Positions 8,093 through 16,490 of a stretch of DNA of 38,847 bases are shown piece by piece. A model generated the notes under the pieces. That model did no database searches. It was given only the letters and a program-made list of their open reading frames with translations, and was not told the DNA's origin. The translations under genes were made by a program, and so were the position numbers. Within the stretch, counting starts at the first letter, position 1, and each line of letters opens with the position of its first letter. Source of the stretch: Streptomyces griseoaurantiacus (GTDB taxonomy: Bacteria; Actinomycetota; Actinomycetes; Streptomycetales; Streptomycetaceae); NCBI GenBank assembly GCA_014656015.1, contig BNBP01000068.1:1-38847 (forward strand). The letters run 5' to 3'.

Positions 8093-10231
8093 GTGCGCAT
8101 CGGACTGCTGACGGAGGGTGGCTATCCGTACGTGAGCGGTGACGCCAGGCTCTGGTGCGACCGGCTCGTGCGCGGGCTCGCACGGCACGAGTTCCGCGTC
8201 TACGCGCTCAGCCGCAGCCTGCGGCAGGAGGACGAGGGGTGGATGCCGCTGCCGCCCCAGGTGACCCGCGTCCGCACCGCGCCGCTGTGGACCGCCGTCG
8301 ACGACGGCGCCGCTCACGGTCGCGACCTGCACGGCCGCCGTGCCCGGCGTCGCTTCACCGAGGCGTACGCGGACCTTGCCCGCGCGGTCTGCGAGGGCGG
8401 TGCCGCGGAGGGCCGCGCGAGCCGTTCCCGGGGGGCTTGCGCGAACGGCTGTGCGGAGGACGGAGTGAACGGCTGCACGGGCGACTGTGCGAGCGCTCGC
8501 CCGAGCGGCCGCACCGGCGACTACGGGGACGACCGCCAGGCGGACCGTTTCGGCAACGCGCTGTACGCCCTCGCCGACCTCGCTCGTGAGGAGGGCGGAC
8601 TGGGGAGCGCGTTGCGTTCGGAGGGCGCGTTGCGCGTCTGGGAGCGCGCCTGCCGGACGCCCGGAACCGTGCGCACGGCGCACGGGGCGCGGGTGGGCGA
8701 ACTCCTCGCCGTGGCCCGGCACGTCGAGCGCGCGCTGCGTCCCCTCTCCCTGGACTGGTACGAGGACGCCGAGCTCGGCGCGGTCGACCTGTGCCACGCC
8801 ACGGCGGGCGGCTCCGCCGCGCTCCCCGCGCTGCTCGCCCGGCACTTCTCCGGGGTTCCCCTGCTGGTCACCGAGTACGGCGTCCCCCTGCGCACGCACT
8901 ACCTCGCCACCGCCGACGCGCCCCCCGCCGTACGCGCGCTGCTCGCCTCCTTCCACGGCCGGCTCGCCGCCGAGGTGTACCGGCGGGCCGCCCGCATCAC
9001 CCCCGGCAATGCCCACGTCCGCCGCTGGCAGGAACACTGCGGCGCCGACCGGGCCAAGCTGCGCACGGTCTACCCCGGGATGGAGGCGTCCCGCTTCGCC
9101 GAGGTGGTGGCCGACGTGGCCGACGCGGCGGAGTGGGCCGGGAGCGCTGAGCGGGCCGAGAGGGCGGAGCGGGCCGAGAGGGCGGAGCCGGCGGAGACGT
9201 CGGCGCCGCGCAGGTCGGAGCCGGGCGGGGCGGCCCGACGGGCGGCCGGGGCGGCGGCGACCACCGGCGGAACCTTCGAGCGTGAAGCCTTCGAGCGTGA
9301 GGCTTTTAAGCGTGAGGCCGCCGAGCGTGAGGCCGCCGAGCGTGAAGCCTTCGAGCGTGAGGCTTTCGAGCGTGAGGCCGCCGAGCGTGAGGCCGCCGAG
9401 CGTGAGAGCGCCGCCCATGAGAGTGCGAGTGGTGCCGGGGACACGCTCGTCTGGGTGGGGCGTGTCGAGCCCGCCAAGGACCTCGTTTCCCTTCTCCACG
9501 CCTTCGCCGAGGTCCGCGCGCACGTGCCGACCGCCCGGCTGCGCATCGTCGGCACCGCCGCGGGTGCCGAGGGGCGGGCCTACCTCGAGCACTGCGAGCA
9601 CCTGGCCGCCCGGCTCTTCCCGGACGACGGCCATGAAGACACCCGCCCGAGCGGTGACCGCCCGGTCTCCTTCGAGGAGGCCGGTGCACCGGACGCACCC
9701 GACCTCGCCGCCGTGTACGCGGCGGGAGCGGTCGTCGTCCTCTCCAGCGTCGTCGAGGGCTTCCCCGTCAGCCTGGTCGAGGCCATGTTCTGCGGACGGG
9801 CCACCGTCTCCACCGATGTGGGCGCCGTGGTGGAGGTCATCGGCGGCACGGGCCTCGTCGTCCCGCCGCGCGAACCGGCGGCGCTCGCCCGGGCGTGCGT
9901 GGCGCTGCTGCGCGACCCCGCACGGCGCCGGCGCCTCGGCGAGGCCGCCCGCGCACGCGCCCTCGAACTGTTCACCGTGGAGCAGAACGTCATGGCCTTC
10001 GACGGCCTCTACCTCGACGTCGTCTCCCACTCCCCGCGCCGCCGGGTGCTCGTCGACGACAGGGGAGCGCCCCTGCCCTTCGGCACCCCCGCCGAGGCCC
10101 GCCTCCCCGGCAACTGGACCGGCCCCCGCCGCCCCCTCCGGCGCGCCCCCCTCTGGGCCTCGGACACCACCACCCCGCCCGCCGCCCCCGCGCAGCGGCC
10201 GGAACCGGTGGGAGAGGGCGCCGCCCGATGA
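8093..10231 (+). CDS. PelF-like GT4 glycosyltransferase (DUF3492 plus GT-B domain) with repeat insertions
   Basis: A 712-residue cytoplasmic glycosyltransferase. GTG 8093 is chosen because the DUF3492/PelF N-terminus begins there (RIGLLTEGGYPYVSGDARLW) and a GGGGA motif lies about 7 bases upstream. The N-terminal Rossmann half runs to about residue 360 (with TEYGVPLRTHY and the conserved AARITPGN). The C-terminal GT1 half begins around DTLVWVGRVEPAKD and carries the EX7E-type motif SSVVEGFPVSLVEAMFCGR. PelF polymerises the Pel polysaccharide from a UDP-sugar. Two insertions are unusual: a Cys/Gly-rich segment near residues 105-140, and a long charged segment near residues 340-450 with nine pentapeptide repeats. 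The gene is coupled by ATGA to a membrane protein gene. Confidence 0.82.
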   Translation: MRIGLLTEGGYPYVSGDARLWCDRLVRGLARHEFRVYALSRSLRQEDEGWMPLPPQVTRVRTAPLWTAVDDGAAHGRDLHGRRARRRFTEAYADLARAVCEGGAAEGRASRSRGACANGCAEDGVNGCTGDCASARPSGRTGDYGDDRQADRFGNALYALADLAREEGGLGSALRSEGALRVWERACRTPGTVRTAHGARVGELLAVARHVERALRPLSLDWYEDAELGAVDLCHATAGGSAALPALLARHFSGVPLLVTEYGVPLRTHYLATADAPPAVRALLASFHGRLAAEVYRRAARITPGNAHVRRWQEHCGADRAKLRTVYPGMEASRFAEVVADVADAAEWAGSAERAERAERAERAEPAETSAPRRSEPGGAARRAAGAAATTGGTFEREAFEREAFKREAAEREAAEREAFEREAFEREAAEREAAERESAAHESASGAGDTLVWVGRVEPAKDLVSLLHAFAEVRAHVPTARLRIVGTAAGAEGRAYLEHCEHLAARLFPDDGHEDTRPSGDRPVSFEEAGAPDAPDLAAVYAAGAVVVLSSVVEGFPVSLVEAMFCGRATVSTDVGAVVEVIGGTGLVVPPREPAALARACVALLRDPARRRRLGEAARARALELFTVEQNVMAFDGLYLDVVSHSPRRRVLVDDRGAPLPFGTPAEARLPGNWTGPRRPLRRAPLWASDTTTPPAAPAQRPEPVGEGAAR
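9275..9409 (+). repeat. Nine 15-bp repeats (FEREA/AEREA pentads) inside the glycosyltransferase gene
   Basis: Nine in-frame 15-bp units encode FEREA, FEREA, FKREA, AEREA, AEREA, FEREA, FEREA, AEREA and AERES. The E-R spacing should favour a charged single helix. The array sits between the two GT-B lobes, preceded by a second Glu/Arg/Ala array (AERAERAERAE) near 9150-9190. It may be a rigid or flexible spacer; no catalytic residues are interrupted. Confidence 0.88.
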
Positions 10232-11454
10232 ATGAGCTGCACACCGACCCCGAGGCGACCGGGAACGCGCCCGCCACCCGTGGACGCGACACCGGCACCA
10301 GTAGCGGCACCGGCATCGGCACCGAGGCCTCGACCACCGACGGCCGGGAGCTCGCGACCGCATCGCCGGCCTCCGCGCCCGGCCCCCGGCCCGGCACCGC
10401 GGACCCCGTGAAAGCCCTGATGAACCGGCACCACGACCTCTGCGCCCGGGCCGTCGACCACCTTGAGATCGCCGCCGGCCTCGAGGCACACGGCGTCACC
10501 GACCGCACCGCCGCCCGCTTCCGTCACCGTGACGTCTTCTCGCTCGCCGAGGAGATGTACGCCCGCTTCCCCCGCGACCCCGACGCCCCGCCCCCTCACC
10601 CCGCTCCCGCCCACCGCCCCGGGACCGGCCGCCCCGCTCCCGCCCTGCTCGCCCTCCTCCCCGGCCTGCTGTGCGCGGCGACCGTCGTGGCAGCACGGTC
10701 CACCGACGGGCGGTCACGCCTCGCCCTCGCCGTCCTGGGCACCCTGCTCGTAGGGCTGGCCGTGCGCACACTTCTGCGCCGGGGCCCCCTGGCCGGCCCG
10801 CACCGCGCCGCCTCCGGCACGCGCGGCTGGACCTTCTGGCTGCTGACCTACGCCTTCCTCGGCGACGGCCTGCTCGAGGAGGGCCTGACCGGCGGCCCCG
10901 ACGGCCCCTGGTCCCCTGCCACGGCCCCCCTCCTCGCCCTCGCTCTCGCCTGCGCCCCGGCCGTGTGGTGCGCCGGACTGTTCACCGCGCTGTCCGGACG
11001 CCGCCTCGGCACCAGCCGCGCCCTGGACGACTTCGCCGCCTCCGCCCGTCCCGTCCTCCTCGGCGCCTTCACCCTCTTCCTGGGCGCCCTCCTCGGCCTC
11101 CTCGCACTGTGCGGCACACTCCTCGGCGAACACCCCGCGTACGCCGGCGCCGGCGCCCTCGGCGCGCTCCTCCTGCTCGCCCGGCTGCTCACCGCGCACG
11201 GCTTCCCGCACGCCCCAGCGGTCGCGCTCGCCACCGCCGGTGCCGCCGAGGGCCTGTCGCTGGCCACCGTCTTCGCCTCACGCCTCCCCGGCTGCTCCCT
11301 CCTCTCCGTCCCGGTCCAGACCGTCACCGACGCCTGGGGAGCCGGCAGCGTGCCCGCACTCGCCTGCGGCACCGCCGCCACCGTCCTGCTGCTGCACGCC
11401 ACCCGCACGCTGACCCGGGCCTCCGCCCACGCCGTGCCGCACGAACCCCGCTGA
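10228..11454 (+). CDS. Polytopic membrane protein of the PelF-like cluster, unknown function
   Basis: A 408-residue protein; ATG 10228 overlaps the glycosyltransferase stop. Residues 1-60 are Thr/Gly-rich and disordered. A short helical segment (MNRHHDLCARAVDHLEIAAGLEA) follows, then about eight hydrophobic helices between residues 130 and 400 (for example LLALLPGLLCAATVVAA, WTFWLLTYAFLGDGLLE, VLLGAFTLFLGALLGLL). I do not recognise a family. By position it could take the place of PelG, the membrane partner of PelF, but I do not see PelG sequence hallmarks and it has fewer helices than the usual 12. Function inferred only from coupling to the glycosyltransferase. Confidence 0.75.
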   Translation: MNELHTDPEATGNAPATRGRDTGTSSGTGIGTEASTTDGRELATASPASAPGPRPGTADPVKALMNRHHDLCARAVDHLEIAAGLEAHGVTDRTAARFRHRDVFSLAEEMYARFPRDPDAPPPHPAPAHRPGTGRPAPALLALLPGLLCAATVVAARSTDGRSRLALAVLGTLLVGLAVRTLLRRGPLAGPHRAASGTRGWTFWLLTYAFLGDGLLEEGLTGGPDGPWSPATAPLLALALACAPAVWCAGLFTALSGRRLGTSRALDDFAASARPVLLGAFTLFLGALLGLLALCGTLLGEHPAYAGAGALGALLLLARLLTAHGFPHAPAVALATAGAAEGLSLATVFASRLPGCSLLSVPVQTVTDAWGAGSVPALACGTAATVLLLHATRTLTRASAHAVPHEPR

Positions 11455-11529
11455 GCCCTCGCCCCGGCCGGACCGGCGCACAGCGCCGAGGCCCCTCGCC
11501 ACCGCACAACCTCCGAAGGAGAAACCCAG

Positions 11530-11586
11530 ATGATCACCTCCCGATCCGGAACACCCGGTGAGTCCGTCCCGGGAGGCGCCCGATGA
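11530..11586 (+). CDS. Possible 18-residue ORF translationally coupled to the epimerase gene
   Basis: ATG 11530 follows a strong Shine-Dalgarno sequence (GAAGGAG, spacing about 8). The 18-codon frame starts MITSRSGTPGE and ends with a TGA that overlaps the epimerase ATG as ATGA. The epimerase also has its own GGGAGG site. The ORF may be a real small peptide or only a device that delivers ribosomes to the epimerase start. No known family. Confidence 0.4.
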   Translation: MITSRSGTPGESVPGGAR

Positions 11587-12542
11587 GGGTCCTGCTGATC
11601 GGAGCCAACGGATACATCGGCCGCTTCGTCGCCGACCGTCTGCTCGCCGACCCCGCCGTGCAGCTCACCGCGCTCGGCCGCGGCGACGACGCCGACGTAC
11701 GGTTCGACCTCGCCACCGGCAGTCCCGGCGCCCTCACCCGGTTCCTGGACGCCGTCCACCCCGGAGTCGTCGTCAACTGCGCCGGTGCCACCCGCGGCGG
11801 AGCCCGCGACCTCACGCGCCACAACACCGTCGCCGTCGCCACCGTCTGCGAGGCCCTGCGCCGCAGCGGCTGCGGAGCCCGGCTCGTACAGATCGGCTGC
11901 GGTGCCGAGTACGGACCGAGCCAGCCCGGCTCCTCCACCGCCGAGGACTCGGTGCCCCGCCCCGGCGGCCCGTACGGCGTCAGCAAGCTGGCCGCCACCG
12001 AACTCGTCCTCGGCTCCGGTCTCGACGCCGTCGTCCTGCGGGTCTTCTCCCCGGCCGGACCGGGCACCCCCGCGGGGTCACCGCTCGGCCGGCTCGCCGA
12101 GGCCATGCGCCGAGCCATGCAGTCCGGCGACGGCGAGCTCAAACTCGCCGGGCTCGGCATCCAGCGCGACTTCATCGACGTCCGCGACGTGGCCCGTGCC
12201 GTCCACGCGGCCTCCCTCTCCGCCGCCCAGGGTGTGATCAACATCGGCTCCGGGCGCGCCGTCCGGTTGCGCGACGCGGCCGCCGTTCTCGCCCGCGTGG
12301 CTGGCTTCGGCGGCGCGCTGCACGAGATCGACACCCCGCCCGGCCCCGTCCGCGCCGTCATCGGCCACCCCCGCGGCGAGTCCGACCACGCCGGCCCCGC
12401 GACCCTGCCGTACCCGGACGGCTGCGGGAGCTGGCAGCAGGCGGATGTGCGCACCGCCCGCGACCGGCTCGGCTGGCGCCCCCGCATCAACCTCGAGGAG
12501 TCCCTCGCCGACATCTGGATGGAGGCCGCGTGCCGTATCTGA
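11583..12542 (+). CDS. NAD-dependent sugar epimerase/dehydratase (extended SDR)
   Basis: A 319-residue protein with a Rossmann dinucleotide site GANGYIGR at residues 8-15, a YGVSK catalytic pair (YxxxK) near residue 137, and a C-terminal substrate lobe typical of GalE/RmlD-like enzymes. The serine normally found in the SSxxVYG stretch is replaced (IGCGAEYGP), so the catalytic triad may be atypical. In Pel loci of Gram-positive bacteria a UDP-GlcNAc 4-epimerase supplies precursor to PelF; this gene could do that here, but the sugar is not readable from sequence. The end overlaps the next gene by 13 bases. Confidence 0.82.
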   Translation: MRVLLIGANGYIGRFVADRLLADPAVQLTALGRGDDADVRFDLATGSPGALTRFLDAVHPGVVVNCAGATRGGARDLTRHNTVAVATVCEALRRSGCGARLVQIGCGAEYGPSQPGSSTAEDSVPRPGGPYGVSKLAATELVLGSGLDAVVLRVFSPAGPGTPAGSPLGRLAEAMRRAMQSGDGELKLAGLGIQRDFIDVRDVARAVHAASLSAAQGVINIGSGRAVRLRDAAAVLARVAGFGGALHEIDTPPGPVRAVIGHPRGESDHAGPATLPYPDGCGSWQQADVRTARDRLGWRPRINLEESLADIWMEAACRI

Positions 12543-13279
12543 CCGCCACGGCCACCGACACCAGACACACCCACGCCGGTCCCGGCGTCGGCGTCCCCGG
12601 CTACGCACATCCGCTGCTCGCCTCCGACCAGTGGAACGCCCTCGCCCGCCCCGGCGCCCCCGTCCACTGGGCCGTCCTCAACGTGCACGACGGGCCCGGG
12701 ATCTGTCCCGATCCGCGGTGCCTGGAGGCAGTCGGTCAACTGCGCAACGCGGGCGTCCGCGTCCTCGGCAGGCTCGACGCCGCGTACGGCAGACGCCCCT
12801 TCGACGCGCTGATGTCGGACGCCCGGCGCTACCTCGACTGGTACCGCGTCGACGGCTTCCTGCTGCGCCGCTGTCCCACGCACCACGAGGCCCTTCCCGG
12901 AGTCCGGCGCACGAGCGCCGGACTCCGCGACCTCCACGCCGGGTGCCACCTCGTCCTCGGCCACGGCACCCACCCGCATCCCGGTTACGCCGCCCTCGCG
13001 GACCAACTGGTCACCTTCAGCGGCCCCTGGAGCGACTACCGCTGGTCCCAGGTGGCCGAGTGGACGGCCGACCATCCGCCGGAGCGCTTCTGCCACTTCG
13101 TCCACGGGCTGCCCCGCGGCCACCTCGACGAGGCCCTGCGCATCACCCGCTGGCACGGTGCGGCCACGTTCTACTTCACCGACCGCACGGACCGCGGCGG
13201 CACGGTGGACCCCTGGGAGACGATGCCCGGCTACTGGGACGAGATCGTCTCGCGCCTCGGAACGGGTGTCTCGGAATGA
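12530..13279 (+). CDS. Spherulation-specific family 4 (spherulin-4/GH114-like) protein
   Basis: A 249-residue protein starting at GTG 12530, inside the end of the epimerase gene. The layout of a TIM-barrel-like spherulin 4 fold is visible: HPLLASDQWNAL, VLNVHDGPGICPDP, VRVLGRLDAAYGRR, DWYRVDGFLLRR, VLGHGTHPHPGY and FVHGLPRG. The family is related to GH114 and to the hydrolase domain of PelA. No signal peptide is seen, so the protein appears cytoplasmic unless exported otherwise, which is unusual for a polysaccharide hydrolase. Last gene of the Pel-like set; its stop overlaps the moeZ SigR-type promoter. Confidence 0.78.
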   Translation: MPYLTATATDTRHTHAGPGVGVPGYAHPLLASDQWNALARPGAPVHWAVLNVHDGPGICPDPRCLEAVGQLRNAGVRVLGRLDAAYGRRPFDALMSDARRYLDWYRVDGFLLRRCPTHHEALPGVRRTSAGLRDLHAGCHLVLGHGTHPHPGYAALADQLVTFSGPWSDYRWSQVAEWTADHPPERFCHFVHGLPRGHLDEALRITRWHGAATFYFTDRTDRGGTVDPWETMPGYWDEIVSRLGTGVSE

Positions 13280-13298
13280 AGAAGGGCGTGGCAGTGTT
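13273..13298 (+). promoter_or_regulatory. SigR-type promoter of moeZ (GGAAT-N18-GTT)
   Basis: GGAAT (13273-13277) is followed after exactly 18 bases by GTT (13296-13298), the spacing and hexamers recognised by the thiol-oxidative-stress sigma factor SigR in Streptomyces. The start would lie about 38 bases before the moeZ GTG. To my knowledge the S. coelicolor moeB/moeZ homologue belongs to the SigR regulon, which supports the call. The -35 overlaps the stop codon of the preceding gene. Confidence 0.7.
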
Positions 13299-13342
13299 GC
13301 AGGGAGAACAACCGTAGTGATTGACCGACCAACGGAGTCCCC

Positions 13343-14521
13343 GTGTCGCTGCCACCCCTGGTCGAGCCGGCCGCCGAGCTCACCGTAGACGAGGTTCGCA
13401 GGTACTCCCGCCACCTGATCATCCCGGACGTCGGGATGGACGGGCAGAAGCGGCTGAAGAACGCCAAGGTGCTCTTTGTGGGTGCCGGTGGCCTGGGCTC
13501 GCCGGGGCTGATGTACCTGGCGGCCGCGGGCGTGGGCACGCTCGGCATCGTGGAGTTCGACGAGGTCGACGAGTCGAACCTGCAGCGTCAGGTCATCCAC
13601 AGCCAGGCCGACATCGGCCGCCCCAAGGCCGAGTCCGCGCGCGACAGCATCAAGGGCATCAACCCCTTCGTGAACGTGGTCCTGCACCAGGAGCGGCTCG
13701 AGGCCGACAACGTGATGGACCTGTTCAGCCAGTACGACCTGATCGTCGACGGCACGGACAACTTCGCCACCCGCTACCTGGTCAACGACGCCTGCGTGCT
13801 GCTGAACAAGCCGTACGTGTGGGGCTCGATCTACCGGTTCGACGGACAGGCCTCGGTCTTCTGGTCCGAGCACGGTCCCTGCTACCGCTGCCTCTACCCG
13901 GAGCCCCCGCCCCCCGGCATGGTCCCCTCCTGCGCCGAGGGCGGCGTCCTGGGCGTGCTCTGCGCGTCCATCGGCTCCATCCAGGCCAACGAGGCCATCA
14001 AGCTCCTCGCGGGCATCGGCGAGCCGCTGGTCGGCCGCCTGATGATCTACGACGCCCTGGAGATGCAGTACCGCCAGGTCAAGGTCCGCAAGGACCCCGA
14101 CTGCGCGGTCTGCGGCGAGAACCCCACCGTCACCGAACTCATCGACTACGAGGCCTTCTGCGGCGTCGTGTCCGAGGAGGCCCAGGCGGCGGCCGCCGAC
14201 TCCACGATCACTCCGAAGCAACTCAAGGAGTGGATCGACGACGGTGAGAACCTCGAGCTCATCGACGTGCGCGAGCCGAACGAGTTCGAGATCGTCTCCA
14301 TCCCGGGCGCCCGGCTGATCCCGAAGAACGAGTTCATCATGGGCAACGCCCTGGAGAACCTGCCGCAGGACAAGAAGATCGTCTTGAACTGCAAGACGGG
14401 TGTCCGCAGTGCGGAAGTCCTCGCGATCCTGAAGTCCGCGGGCTTCTCCGACGCCGTGCACGTCGGTGGCGGGGTCGTGGGCTGGGTCAACCAGATCGAG
14501 CCGGACAAGCCGATCTACTAG
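13343..14521 (+). CDS. moeZ: E1-like adenylyltransferase/sulfurtransferase MoeZ
   Basis: A 392-residue protein that activates the C-terminus of ubiquitin-like sulfur carriers (MoaD, CysO, ThiS types) and supplies sulfur for thiocarboxylate formation. GTG 13343 is chosen; GGAG lies just upstream. Residues 1-270 are the ThiF/MoeB fold with nucleotide loop VGAGGLGSPG, the DESNLQRQ segment, and zinc pairs CYRC and CAVC. Residues about 285-392 are a rhodanese domain with LIDVREPNEFE and active-site loop CKTGVRS (Cys near 350). The length and fusion match actinobacterial MoeZ. The stop codon TAG is supplied by the terminal repeat of the adjoining MITE, so the native C-terminus may have been altered by a residue or two. 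Confidence 0.93.
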   Translation: MSLPPLVEPAAELTVDEVRRYSRHLIIPDVGMDGQKRLKNAKVLFVGAGGLGSPGLMYLAAAGVGTLGIVEFDEVDESNLQRQVIHSQADIGRPKAESARDSIKGINPFVNVVLHQERLEADNVMDLFSQYDLIVDGTDNFATRYLVNDACVLLNKPYVWGSIYRFDGQASVFWSEHGPCYRCLYPEPPPPGMVPSCAEGGVLGVLCASIGSIQANEAIKLLAGIGEPLVGRLMIYDALEMQYRQVKVRKDPDCAVCGENPTVTELIDYEAFCGVVSEEAQAAAADSTITPKQLKEWIDDGENLELIDVREPNEFEIVSIPGARLIPKNEFIMGNALENLPQDKKIVLNCKTGVRSAEVLAILKSAGFSDAVHVGGGVVGWVNQIEPDKPIY

Positions 14522-14698
14522 GGCGTGTTTCGAAAGTCCCGCCTGTCCGGCGACGCCTGGCACGCGCGCTCGCGGCGTTGTCGGGATCACCCCGATACAT
14601 CCAGTATCGGGGCGCCCCTCCGCCTTGCGATCGCACGCACCAGACGCCGCCGGACCCGCCCTCCGGGCGAACGGCGCTACTTTCGAAACACGCCCTAG
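14518..14698. mobile_element. 181-bp MITE-like palindromic element with 20-bp perfect terminal repeats
   Basis: The left end CTAGGGCGTGTTTCGAAAGT (14518-14537) is the exact reverse complement of 14679-14698. CTAG at both tips fits a YTAR/CTAG target duplication as made by IS5-type transposases. The interior is also self-complementary: CCCCGATAC (14590-14598) pairs with GTATCGGGG (14604-14612), and flanking arms beginning GTCCGGCG match imperfectly. The whole element can fold into one long hairpin. It contains no transposase, so it would move only in trans. It sits between convergent genes and could also work as a two-way terminator. Confidence 0.85.
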
Positions 14699-14796
14699 AC
14701 CGCGCCACCACCTCCTGCCGCAGCCCTCGCGGGCCGCGTGACCCTTCGGGCGGCGGGGGTGCCGGACACCAGTGGTGTGCGGCGCCCCCGCCGTCC

Positions 14797-16332
14797 TCAT
14801 GAACAGACCTTGCCGTCCTTCGGCACCGTGCCGTTCAGCAGGTAGGAGTCCACCGTCGTGTCCACGCAAGTGCTGCCACTGCCGTACGCCCCGTGGCCCT
14901 CGCCCTTCCAGGTGAGCAGCACCCCGACACCCTTGCCCAGTTCGTCGGCCATCCGCCGGGCACCCTCGTAGGGCGTGGCCGGGTCCCCGGTGTTGCCCAC
15001 CAGCAGCACCGGATCGGCTCCCGGCGCGCTGACCTCCGGAGTGTCGAACTGCCCGGCCACCGGCCAGTCGTGACACCAGCCGGCCGTGTCCCAGCCCAGG
15101 TAGTCGCCGAACGCGGGGGAGATCTCCTCGAACCGGGCGAGTCGCTTCTTCGCCTCGGTGAGCGTCGGCCGCTGCTTGGCGTCCAGACACGATATGGCCC
15201 GTTGTGCGTGGCTCGACGTGCCGTAGTGCCCCGAGGAGTCCCGCTCGTTGTAGTTGTCGGCGAGGGCCAGCAGGGCGGAGCCGTCGCCCTCCTCGGCGGA
15301 CTCCAGGGCGGTGGTGAGGCCGGGCCAGCTCTCTTTGCTGTACAGCGGGAGGATGATGCCGGTGAGCGCGAGCGTCTCGGTCAGATCGCGGCCGGACGAG
15401 GTCGGGAGCGGCTTCGCGTCGAGTCGGTCCAGCAGGTCGGTGATCTTCTCCGTGCCCTCCTTCGGATCCTGGCCGGTGGACTTCAGATAGTTGTTCAGCG
15501 CCCGCTGGAAGCCCTGGGCCTGGTTGAGCGCGTGTCCGAAGGTGTCCGCGGTCGGGTCCACGACGGCGTCGAGCACCACGCGCCCCACCCTCTTGGGGAA
15601 GAGGTGGGCGTACACCCCGCCCAGTTCGGTGCCGTAGGAGATGCCGAAGTAGTGCATCGCGTCGTCGCCGAGCACCTCGCGCAGCAGGTCCATGTCGCGC
15701 GCGGTGTCGGTCGTGGACACGTGGGACAGCAGCGAACCGGCGGCCTTCTCGCAGTCCTTGCCGAAGTCGGCCGCGTCCTCGAAGTACGCCTTCTCCTCGG
15801 CCGCGTCGTCAGGGGTGGCGTCGAGCTTCTCGGCCGCCCGGAGCTCCTTGTCGTCCCGGCAGCGCACGCCCTCGCTGGCGCCCGTGCCGCGCGGGTCCCA
15901 GCTCACCAGGTCGTAGCGCTCGTGCAGGCGGTCGGCTTTGCTCGCGTACCAGGGCATCGTGGACACCCCGGATCCGCCGGGCCCGCCGAAGTTGAACAGC
16001 AGCGAGCCGAGGCGCTCGCCCTTGCCGCCGGTGGCCTGCGAGCGGATCAGCGCGAGCTTCACCGTTTCGCCGTCCGGTTTCGCGTAGTCCAGGGGCGCCT
16101 TGATCGTCGCGCACTGCCATTCCTTGCCCGGCGCGGGGGAGTCGGCGGTGCCCTCGCACCGGCCCCAGTCGGGTTTCTGCCCGGTCAGCGAGGTCGGCAG
16201 TTTCGAGGTCGAGGAGCCGTCCGGCCGGGTGTCACCGGGGTCCTCCCGGCCGCCCGACGTATCGGCGCTGCAGCCTCCCACCAGCAGGGCGGCGGCAGCC
16301 CCCAGAGCCGCCCACCGTGCGTGACGCGCCAT
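14797..16332 (-). CDS. Secreted tripeptidyl-aminopeptidase-like alpha/beta hydrolase (lipoprotein)
   Basis: A 511-residue exported hydrolase. ATG at 16332 is preferred over one 30 bases upstream because it follows the strong ribosome site GGGGGGAAGG and begins a lipoprotein signal peptide with lipobox LVGGC (Cys 21). The alpha/beta fold shows the oxyanion region FGGPGGSG, nucleophile elbow GISYGTELG, acid residue in VGNTGDPATPYE, and catalytic His in GEGHGAYG. The C-terminal TAP-like domain contains paired Cys (STCVDTTV and the terminal KVCS). Streptomyces members (SlpD/SlpE, Tap types) remove N-terminal tripeptides or process secreted proteins. Convergent to moeZ with the MITE between. Confidence 0.87.
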   Translation of the reverse strand: MARHARWAALGAAAALLVGGCSADTSGGREDPGDTRPDGSSTSKLPTSLTGQKPDWGRCEGTADSPAPGKEWQCATIKAPLDYAKPDGETVKLALIRSQATGGKGERLGSLLFNFGGPGGSGVSTMPWYASKADRLHERYDLVSWDPRGTGASEGVRCRDDKELRAAEKLDATPDDAAEEKAYFEDAADFGKDCEKAAGSLLSHVSTTDTARDMDLLREVLGDDAMHYFGISYGTELGGVYAHLFPKRVGRVVLDAVVDPTADTFGHALNQAQGFQRALNNYLKSTGQDPKEGTEKITDLLDRLDAKPLPTSSGRDLTETLALTGIILPLYSKESWPGLTTALESAEEGDGSALLALADNYNERDSSGHYGTSSHAQRAISCLDAKQRPTLTEAKKRLARFEEISPAFGDYLGWDTAGWCHDWPVAGQFDTPEVSAPGADPVLLVGNTGDPATPYEGARRMADELGKGVGVLLTWKGEGHGAYGSGSTCVDTTVDSYLLNGTVPKDGKVCS

Positions 16333-16490
16333 GTGCCTTCCCCCCTCGCAAGCCGTCCGCATCGGTTGTACGGACCGCGGTCAGGCCATAGTAGGCGGAC
16401 CACGCCGACCCTGCTCGCGCCTGTGGATAACCCTCTGACCTGCGATTTCGATGAGGGGAGGCGGCAGGAACCGGGACGACCGCGGCCTTT

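Noticed and set aside
10228..11454. Assignment of the membrane protein as PelG
   Set aside because: Fewer helices than PelG, a disordered N-tail and no PelG hallmarks; only the position supports it.
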